Assembly (NCBI GenBank): GCA_036873755.1
Contig: JAVTVY010020477.1
Span: forward strand, 1-64,000
Direction: 5' to 3'
DNA: 64,000 nucleotides
DNA from: Hanleya hanleyi
Lineage: Eukaryota; Mollusca; Polyplacophora; Lepidopleurida; Hanleyidae
Numbering within the stretch: position 1 is the stretch's first letter; the number at the start of each line of letters is the position of its first letter. Under the pieces are notes generated by a model that was given only the letters and a program-made list of their open reading frames with translations, was not told the DNA's origin and searched no databases. Positions 56,961 through 64,000 of the stretch are shown piece by piece. A program made the position numbers and the translations under genes.

Positions 56961-57770
56961 TAATTCCACTCCTCTCCTATATCTCCTATCCTAGATTAAC
57001 TTCCTAGTGATGAAGGTTAAAATACACTAAATGACGATACTTCCTCAAAATCGCAAAAACTCGTGGTTAGAATATTTCGCATTAAATGTACTGTGGTTTA
57101 TGGACTGGGCAATATTCGAAGTCAACTTTTAGGGGTACTGCATGCTAAAAATGTTCCAAATAAATCCTACAAAATTTGTGACACTGGCGGCTCCGTTCTC
57201 GGTGTATGACAAAATTCGACAAATACGACGACGTGAACATGTCGAAACATCATAAACCACTGGTATGAGAACACGGTGAATTACACTGTGATGACGTGCG
57301 TGTGATGTGAACAGCGGTGAATAAAACACCATGTAGTTTAATAAATATTAGTTTTATGTGATGGCGATTTCCGTCCCTCTCTCCGCCCGTCTGTTCACCC
57401 GTCTGTCCGCATGGTGTTCGGCCTCAGCAAATGTCCATCTACAGTCTCAACTTTGAGTGAATGGATACGTTGGATTGAGACGTTCTGTCGCATACGAAAA
57501 TTACGATGAAATTCAGAGGTCAAGGTGATTTTGCACAAGAAATGATTGAAAATAGCAAGAAACGACTTTGTATATCATCATCAGGGGTAGGCGCATGCCA
57601 AATTTGAGACGAAGATCAAAAGGTCATGTCCACTGTTACCATTCTCAATCAGGAAATCATAAAAATATCAATTGCACACTAAATTGATGTCAAGATCACT
57701 AACAAAGACATCGAGAAATTATTGAATTTTGCAATTTTCACGAGGGGATACATTGAGGGAGGGTGGGGTG
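56961..57770. other. Unassigned; possible diverged relative of the TGACC-rich element
   Basis: CGTCCCTCTCTCCGCCCGTC and related text at 57373-57412 and AGAGGTCAAGGTGATTTTG at 57516 look like inverse, decayed versions of the element inserted at 49750-51703. The rest is unremarkable. Confidence 0.35.
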
Positions 57771-58212
57771 TTAAGGATGTCCGCTGGTGGTTTTTGACTT
57801 TGGCAGCCATTTTGCCTGTTTTTCTATTGGGTTATCTCCCTTCCCTAGGTTAAGAGATGGGGATTTCCTTTAAAAGCCTTCTAGCCGAGAATTTTGCACA
57901 CCAACATCCATCCAATTTGCTAAATTTTGATAGACATTGTGATTATCTAATACCAGTTAGAATATAAGAAAAAGTTAAATACTATTTATATGAATTTTTC
58001 ACGAATATGCTCCAAAACTAGGGCTATTCCCTATGCTTTCTGGGTTATCAAATTGAGCATGGGTCAGTCCACTTAACGTTGCCTACAGCTAAAAATTCAC
58101 ACCAACCTATATTTTTTCTTTGTTTTTCCTCATATTACACAATTATGAATGCAACAACACACATTATTCAAAAAGTTAATTACTTTGATTTACCACCAGC
58201 GGACATCCTTAA
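57771..58212. mobile_element. 434-bp MITE flanked by TTAA
   Basis: GGATGTCCGCTGGTGGT at 57775 is the inverse of ACCACCAGCGGACATCC ending at 58208, a perfect 17-bp pair. TTAA lies directly outside both ends (57771-57774 and 58209-58212), the target duplication used by piggyBac-type transposases. No coding sequence. The 78-aa frame at 58079-58315 crosses the right end and is not a gene. Confidence 0.9.
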
Positions 58213-58489
58213 GTACCAAAGTAGAGGTCCAAAGATCAAGGTCAGTCAGCCCGAAGATCAGGATTTAGTTGAGAATCCGAGGACAACTCCGATCTTAACT
58301 CCAATTCAGGGCTGAAGTATGTGAGCCAATTTCATGTATACCACTAAGTCATGGCAAACACATTCATTTTGGGATGTAATCTCTACAGTTCAAGATTGTG
58401 TAATGCTTCCTTTGGATACCATGAAAAGGAGAGGCTTTTAATTGTAAGGTCAATAGGTCAAGGGTCACTGAATTCTCAAACAAGGCAGC

Positions 58490-58810
58490 CCTGTGGGGCT
58501 TCCGGGGATTGACCTGGGGTTTCGTTGTGCACACTCCAGCCCATGGTATGAATAGGCCTCAGCCCCTCACAGAGCTCTAACTGGGGCACCCATGGGGTTT
58601 CCGGATGTGAAAAGGAATAGGAATCCACCCGTGGGGTCCCGGGTGTTAAAAGGAATAGATCCTACCCGTGTGGTTTCCGAGTGTGAAAATGAATAGGAAC
58701 CAAATTTCGTGATATGACCGAAATAGTGTTGAAAGAGACGTTAAGTATTTGCCGGCATCATTGAAAACTGTTGACCGCTTCTCTCTTGCAGGAAACTAGC
58801 CTATGTTTAT
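58490..58810. repeat. Composite dispersed repeat
   Basis: 58490-58545 matches 37022-37085. Then comes a threefold diverged repeat of about 48 bp containing CCCGTGGGGT(T/C)(T/C)C and GAAAAGGAATAGGA. Next, GTGATATGACCGAAATAGTG to GACGTTAAG is the inverse of the GAGTGA-type head. Finally, 58752-58805 matches 30275-30315. One larger repeat, or a stack of four insertions, could explain the order. Confidence 0.7.
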
Positions 58811-58883
58811 GTACACTATGATTGTCTTTTTGAATTTGGTGCTAATACTGTTATATGGAAATGGAATAGGTCTTTGGATTATG

Positions 58884-58944
58884 GACGCGGATATTCGCTA
58901 ATGGACGACGGCTGGATTATGAATGACGGACTAGACGCTTGTAA
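58884..58944 (+). pseudogene. Isolated 61-bp gag fragment
   Basis: GACGCGGATATTCGCTAATG through TAGACGCTTGTAAT equals 42383-42443 of the gag region except one silent change (TCT to TCG in the capsid frame). Flanking text (GGATATT at the start, AATATCC after the end) is mutually inverse. No other part of the retroelement lies nearby. Confidence 0.85.
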
Positions 58945-60519
58945 TATCCATAATCACAAACATGGCAATACATTGGTAAAGCCAATTGCTGTACATTCCA
59001 AATCAAAATATGTTTGTTGTGCGGGCGTGTATTGTCAATTTTGATTTGTGTTCCGTTTCGAACGCCATGTCTTCAACATAATAGTAGAGCAAATTATCGG
59101 TGTAATTAACCCTGAATGCCCAGTGACTCGTGGCGACACGGAATATATGACTAAAACATTGAGATTTCATCCCTTGAGAGCAAAACTAAGATATAGAGTA
59201 TGGTAGGAGTATATAGATGACCGTGTTGTGTATGAAGTGGTCTCCATATAGAAAAGCGTTGTTATGTATAATCGTGTTGTGCACAAAACATATCGTATTT
59301 GCGAATCATGACAATTTGCTCTTCCTCAGAAAATAAGATGTTTTGCGCACGCACGTTCTGTCAATACCTTTTATATATGACGGCACTGTTCAGACTAGCT
59401 GATTTTATTTACACAAACGTTCGCAGATACATCTTTTTCCTGTGGGTGGGACAGAAGTGAGTCAAGTACGAGTGTCTGAAACCTAAATGACCTATATTTA
59501 GTTTCTTATCTGACTGAAGGCTCATCATCTTCATTTAAGAATTCGAATAGTGTATTCAAAGTAAAGGAAAACAGGCACTATGGTTCTGAAACGTGATTTA
59601 TGTTATTAAATGTAGTGGAGGGAATACAAATTACAAAGGGCAAACAATGGAGAGATCGCGTTCGAATGCATTAACAACAACTACTCACCGACAATTTAAA
59701 ATTGTTCCCTTTCTTTAAGATCACTCCTGTGTTTTATTGTTGTTTTTATATCAGAGATTTTTATATTAGAAAAACAAACTATCTTATTGTGAGTGTATAT
59801 TATCTAGTATTTTCATATCTTGATATTTGTGTCGGTTTCGCAACATGACTGGTACGGGACTGTGTTATGTTATGCAATATTTCATACATCGGTAATTAAA
59901 TTCTTAATTACTTCCATTATAATGTGTTCATATTATTTATTTTTGTGTCAGAGCTTTTAATATTACAGATACAAATTTTCGTATAGTGATTTTATATTAT
60001 CTGGTATTTTATATCGATTCGACCAATTATTGTATGCATCTTAACTTTGTTATTAATTCGCTTAAATCGTTCTACAGTAAAAATTGTTTTATCATCGTAA
60101 AAGACTTGATTTGAGGCGATCCGTACTGGCAGGCCCGTGTATTATATAAATGGCTTCCATGTAAGTGGAAAGAAATTTGCTACCTTGCTTTTGATGGTAG
60201 TATTATTGATAAAGAGCTTTGGTCCGCGAAATTTATTAATCTCGCGAAAATAGAAAGTGAAACTGCTTCGAATATCAAAGTTCACTTCTCGGTTTACATC
60301 TCGGTGGTCGCCTACACTAAATACTTTCTTTACTATTGTGATGACGGTTAAATAATAATTGGTGTATAGGTTAAACGTGATAACGTTTTGTAGTATCTAC
60401 GTCTTGACACAGCTGCTAGCAGATTATGATGTGTGCAATGGCGACTGGTATGCTCTTTGAATAAAGAATATAGCAAAGCAGAAATCTTTAGTTATATTGG
60501 TGAAATATATTCGAGGAGG
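58945..60519. other. Unassigned intergenic stretch
   Basis: AT-rich, with no gene, RNA or repeat recognised. It has the fewest signals of any region in the window. Confidence 0.5.
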
Positions 60520-61002
60520 AAAAATTGACGACGTCTGGTGAATAAAAAGAACCAAATGACTTTACAAGAGTCTCCCTGGGTACCTAATATTCAGGATACA
60601 ATAGCCGTGAAACCTGATGACGTTTACCCTTCTTTCTATCCCATGATGCATTGTTTATCTATGCCAACTGAATTACAGTTTCCACCTGTGTAGCCCAGAG
60701 ATGGCGGATTTATACTTCACTTATTCCCATAATGCAGTGCAGTGATGTCATCAGGTTCAAGGTCTATAGGGAGGATTCTAAACCGCGCTTTTATTGCAGT
60801 CACGTGGAAAGTATGAATTAACTACACGGCCCCTAGTACCGGCTTGAACCGAACTAGATAAGCTAGACAGGGAGTTGTGATGACAGATCAGCTCAATAAC
60901 TCATTTAATGTTAATGGATAAGCTCGCAGGGAGCGTCTGATGGAGTAAACGCCTAAACATGAGGTAAACCTGGTAAATGCAAGAATACTCAGAAAACCTA
61001 AC

Positions 61003-61121
61003 CTGTAATACCCGACGTCGTACGGCTCAAACTTCTCACCAAAACCATAAACATACGTATTTTTGTCAAATGCCATGTACAGAGGGCGAGTCTGGGGGAC
61101 TAACAGTTCACCAGCAGAATC
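61003..61121 (-). CDS. Exon-like fragment E, copy 1 (open; possibly GH31-like)
   Basis: On the minus strand, GGCAG at 61126-61122 could be a splice acceptor and ACAG/GTTAGG at 61003 a donor. Between them 119 bp are open and read DSAGELLVPQTRPLYMAF, then NTYVYGFGEKFEPYDVGYY. The YGFGE phrase with a preceding G-x-L-x-x-x-x-x-P-L pattern resembles the N-terminal region of family 31 glucosidases. That likeness is only a pattern impression. Copies 2 and 3 carry stops in the same reading, while this one stays open, which hints that it either is or recently was a real exon. No neighbouring exon was identified. Confidence 0.35.
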
Positions 61122-61516
61122 CTGCCATACACAGGTAATAAATTGGACGGATATGCAAGAGGTGAGGAAAATTGACGACATCTGACGACTTAAAAGCAAC
61201 CATATGATTCCACAGGAAAGTTTTCCTCGGCACCTCACCTTCAGACCCGTGAATACGGTTGATTCTCAGACGTAGCCTTAGTATCTCGCCGCGCATTTAT
61301 TGCATCTGCTCATGTGGAGACGATTAAGTATCCACACAGTGCTCACTACCGGCTTAAGCGGAATTAGATAAGCTAGCTCGGGAGCTGTGATGAGAGATCA
61401 GCCCTAACAAATAACTCAACGGATGTTAATGGAGAAGCATCGAGGGCGTCTGATGGAGTAAACGCCTCAGCATGAGGTAAACTTGGTAAATGCAAGAATA
61501 CACAGGAAAAACTAAC

Positions 61517-61635
61517 CTGTAATGCCCGACTTCGTACGGCTTACATTTCCCACCAAAATAATAAACCTACATATATATGTCGAATAACATGTACAGAGGG
61601 CGGGCCTCGGAGACTAACAGACCACCAGCAGAATC
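61517..61635 (-). pseudogene. Exon-like fragment E, copy 2 (degenerate)
   Basis: Aligns with 61003-61121 over its length: GATTCTGCTGGTG, CGCCCTCTGTACATG and GCCGTACGA are retained. Small deletions and an in-frame stop break the reading before and within the FGE region. Confidence 0.7.
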
Positions 61636-61892
61636 CTATCATATACAGGTAATATGCATCTTTGATGTGTAACTGAATAATGATGCGTAGCTTTTATTCC
61701 GGTTGGTACAAGGTTAAGTAATTAGTTAAACACATGATAAGGTCAACCAATGTTACCTCACAGTTGCATAATGGTATAGTACTTATATGTTGTAATGGTC
61801 AACAATCCTATAAGACTACACAGTAATACAGTTGGTTAAACAGATAAGGATAATTTCAACTGATCTTACTCCACAATATTATAATGGTATAG

Positions 61893-62045
61893 CGTGCACT
61901 CTTCGGGAAAAGGGTTCTAGGTAGAACCGTAAAGGGTTCTTCAGCTCATAGCTGTTGGCAGAACCCTTCATAAAGGGTTCTACTCGGACAAATTTGTTGC
62001 CATATGGTTCTACGTAGAACCCTCTTTATAATTTATATATAGCAG
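61893..62045. repeat. GGTTCTA/TAGAACC motif cluster
   Basis: AAAGGGTTCTAGGTAGAACC, AAAGGGTTCTTCAGCTC, CAGAACCCTTCATAAAGGGT and GGTTCTACGTAGAACCC occur within 150 bp on both strands. This is another short self-complementary motif array, probably a small hairpin element. Confidence 0.7.
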
Positions 62046-62166
62046 CAGTATACTCTGTACAATAACGTATGACAATTTTACGAGCAAGGATGGAAGGGAA
62101 GTAACTTTGTACGGATAACGCTATCTTCACATTTGAAGTGAGTTTTGAGAGAGAACGAGTAAATCA

Positions 62167-62238
62167 GTCGTCAGCGAGATTCGAATCTATGACCCCGGCG
62201 TATCGCGACTATGCGCTATCGACTGAGCTATGAGGACC
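62167..62238 (-). tRNA. tRNA-like sequence (pseudo), left member of a divergent pair
   Basis: Read on the minus strand, 72 bases begin GGTCCTCATAGCTCAGTCGA, with a recognisable box A, and end with GATTCGAATCTCGCTGACGA, containing box B. The acceptor ends pair imperfectly, the anticodon stem does not pair and the T stem is shifted by a base. I therefore regard it as a tRNA-derived pseudogene or SINE head. Its 5' flank (GGGTATTACACCCGTGGATT in complement) is identical to that of the partner. Confidence 0.5.
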
Positions 62239-62415
62239 CATGGGTATTACACCCGTGGATTGTCCTTGTGATGGCCAACCTTCTTTCCGGGTGTTGCAAT
62301 GTGCGCTACTGGCTTTTTTATGAAAAAATGATATTTAATATGGCGTAGACATGTAGTCCGCCACTGAGCATATATACATACATGAAAGGGACAATCCACG
62401 GGTGTAATACCTATG

Positions 62416-62487
62416 GGCCGTCATAGCTCAGTCGGTAGAGCATCGGCGCGAGAAGGCGGGGTCGAGGTTCGAATCCCGCTGACGACC
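62416..62487 (+). tRNA. tRNA-like sequence (pseudo), right member of a divergent pair
   Basis: 72 bases from GGCCGTCATAGCTCAGTCGG (box A) to GGTTCGAATCCCGCTGACGA (box B). The seven-base acceptor pairs except for one C-A mismatch and the D arm is good. The anticodon stem has a G-G clash, base 33 is not T, and the T stem is incomplete. A working tRNA is unlikely, so no isotype is assigned. The flanks on both sides (GGACAATCCACGGGTGTAAT before, CTTTCTCTCTCAAAA after) are mirrored at the left member. Confidence 0.55.
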
Positions 62488-62714
62488 AACTTATTCTTTC
62501 TCTCTCAAAAATCATTTCATATGTATTTATGCTCTGTGGCGGGCTATACGCCAGACCAAATATCGTTTCTTCGCCATCTTCACAAGTTAATTATGTTGAG
62601 TGCATATTTTTGACCGACCCTGACAATCCTATTAAAATTCATGTCTTAGATCCTCGGATTAGTATGAAACTAGTTTAAATAAAACACCCTTTACAGAAGG
62701 TTTAAATAGACACC

Positions 62715-63060
62715 CTGATGGCAGATGGCAGTGATCCCTTGACGTGTATGTGAAGGCGTTCACTCCATCAGACGTCCATGATGCTCATACATTAACATCA
62801 GATGAGTTGTTTAAGCTGATTTGTCATCACAGCTCCCGAGCTAGCGTATCTAATTCCGGTGCTAGGGGTCGTGTGGATTCTTCATAGTCTCCACATGAAC
62901 ATCTGCAATAAAAGCGCGGCTGAGATACTAAGGCTACGTCGGAATCCACCGTATTCTCGGGTCTGAATCATTGGTGTCGAAAAATACTTTCCTGTAGAGT
63001 CATATGGTTGCTTTTTAGTCATCATACGTCGTCAATTTTCCCCACATCTTGCATATCGCT
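62715..63060 (+). repeat. Inverted third copy of the 60.5-61.5 kb unit
   Basis: GTTCACTCCATCAGACG, TGTCATCACAGCTCCCGAGC, TAGCGTATCTAATTCCG, AAAGCGCGGCTGAGATACTA and CGTCGTCAATTTTCC are inverse forms of text at 61166-61460. It stops before the exon-like part. Confidence 0.8.
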
Positions 63061-63640
63061 ACAAATTAACACCCTAGACAGGTGTTCATAAACACCCCAA
63101 TACCATTATTGGGAGAGTCAATACACACCTTGGGGTGTTAAGTAACGCCTTACACAGAAGGGGCTAATAAGCATCACAAATCCCAAATGAGAGGGGTCAA
63201 TGAACACATTGGGTTTTATTCAGTACTTTATACTGATGGTGTTAATAAACCCCCCAAATGTCATACTAAGATGTGTCAATAATTATAATGGAGAGTTACC
63301 CAACAACATAAGCGGAAGGTGTTAATGAACACCAAATGTCCTTATAGAAGGTGTCAATAAACAACCCATGTATGCTACTCTACACTCTTTACGAAGGGTG
63401 TAAACGAATACCTCCATACCAACAGGTGTCGATGAACAATTTTTGTGTTATTTAACACCTCTCACAGAGTGTGTTAATGAACACCAAAGCCCCATAACAA
63501 ACACCCTAGGGTGTTGTTTAACACCTTCCATGTGGGGTGTTAATTAACATTCCATTGGTGGGTGGGTTAGTTAATATCAAAAAGGGTGCTAACACTGGGA
63601 AAAGCCATTTACGCTCTTATTGGGTGTCCGTCTACACCCC
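63060..63640. repeat. GGTGTTA/TAACACC motif array
   Basis: Motifs such as GGTGTTAATGAACACC, GGGGTGTTAATTAACA, GTGTTGTTTAACACC and AGGTGTCAATAAACA recur about every 20 to 50 bp for nearly 600 bp on both strands. A separate piece (AAACACCCTTTACAGAAGG) lies at 62681-62710, on the other side of the inverted copy. The array has the same style as the other motif-array elements in the window. Confidence 0.8.
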
Positions 63641-64000
63641 TATATCCGAGTGTGTATAGCGAACACTTTTCTTATTTGTGTGGCAAGAATTAGCTTGTCT
63701 GGCACTTTCAATTTCAAAAGTTCTAAGAAAATGGAAGAAATCTTTTAGCGGACTCTTCGTTTTGTTTACACTGAGTGTTTACACATAGTGATTGTATGCT
63801 CTCGTATTAGACCTACGAGGACTGGGGGGCATTAATCCCCCTATCAAACTTTCTACCTGATCCCTGGAACGACACAAAACTGAAAGGTGACACTCCTTGA
63901 CTTTGTAGTTTATCATATTGTGATCATTTTGATGCTATTTGCTTTACCCCTCGAGCAAGGAGCATGGACAAATTCAGTATAGCCACCATCTGAAGTACCA
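63641..64000. other. Unassigned stretch at window end
   Basis: No gene or repeat recognised. Confidence 0.5.

Larger units (their letters stand above)
60520..61665 (-). repeat. Diverged tandem duplication containing exon-like fragments
   Basis: 60520-61140 and 61165-61660 align from AATTGACGACGTCTG or AATTGACGACATCTG, through GATAAGCTAG, GTCTGATGGAGTAAACGCCT and CATGAGGTAAAC, to ACCAGCAGAATCCT. The first unit has an extra hairpin (AACCTGATGAC at 60612, GTCATCAGGTT at 60748) that the second lacks. A third, inverted copy of the 5' part lies at 62715-63060. Confidence 0.8.

Noticed and set aside
60888..61238. Whole 116-aa minus-strand frame as a single-exon gene
   Set aside because: Only the central 39 residues recur in the other copies; the ends are repeat or intron-like sequence, so I annotate just the exon-like segment.
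62413..62613. 66-aa plus-strand frame
   Set aside because: It is a translation of the tRNA-like sequence and its flank.

Overview
This is eukaryotic, probably molluscan (most likely gastropod) intergenic DNA. The base composition is AT-rich, there are no operons, and most of the sequence is nested transposable elements, hairpin MITEs and satellites. The best taxonomic clue is a short dispersed repeat that begins with GAGTGAGTGAGT and continues with a motif close to TTTAACGTCG (11.7, 28.2, 31.9 and 58.6 kb). It resembles a repeat abundant in abalone-like gastropods. That assignment comes from memory, not from a search. I find no intact host gene. The only coding matter I can support is transposon-derived, plus one small set of exon-like fragments of unknown parentage.

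Layout. 0-3 kb: a foldback element with 206-bp arms, then a dispersed repeat. 3.0-10.6 kb: a putative 7.5-kb DNA transposon whose ends are arrays of a GTTCAAC/GTTGAAC motif and whose interior holds an 11-unit, 150-bp satellite. 10.6-20.6 kb: two diverged copies of one repeat family, several hairpins, and a 24-copy, 49-bp satellite with nine-unit higher-order structure. 21.3-27.3 kb: a nest of elements with perfect 45-bp outer inverted repeats. It contains the first exon of a RecQ-like helicase, two 453-bp MITEs and a second foldback element. 27-37 kb: mostly unrecognised DNA with motif-array hairpins.

37-38 kb: a 3' fragment of a LINE, abutting a degenerate exon-like fragment. 41.3-43.6 kb: a gag-protease retroelement (coiled-coil Gag, capsid, CCHC knuckle, retropepsin) with two cancelling frameshifts and no recognisable reverse transcriptase. 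45-48 kb: hairpin MITEs. 48.1-53.4 kb: a second LINE with endonuclease and reverse transcriptase. It is inactivated by frameshifts and a stop, and split by a 2-kb insertion that carries consensus DR1-type nuclear-receptor sites. 56-58 kb: two short terminal-inverted-repeat elements, one flanked by TTAA. 58.9 kb: an isolated 61-bp piece of the same gag. 60.5-63.1 kb: a partly duplicated and inverted segment with exon-like fragments, and a divergent pair of tRNA-like sequences. 63.1-63.6 kb: a GGTGTTA/AACACC motif array.

The genes do not act together in a pathway. The unifying theme is transposon biology: five or six families share an architecture of ends or bodies built from short degenerate palindromic motif arrays. 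Several nesting events can be dated relative to one another from interrupted sequences and paralogous empty sites. All alignments were done by eye, so boundaries are approximate unless described as perfect.
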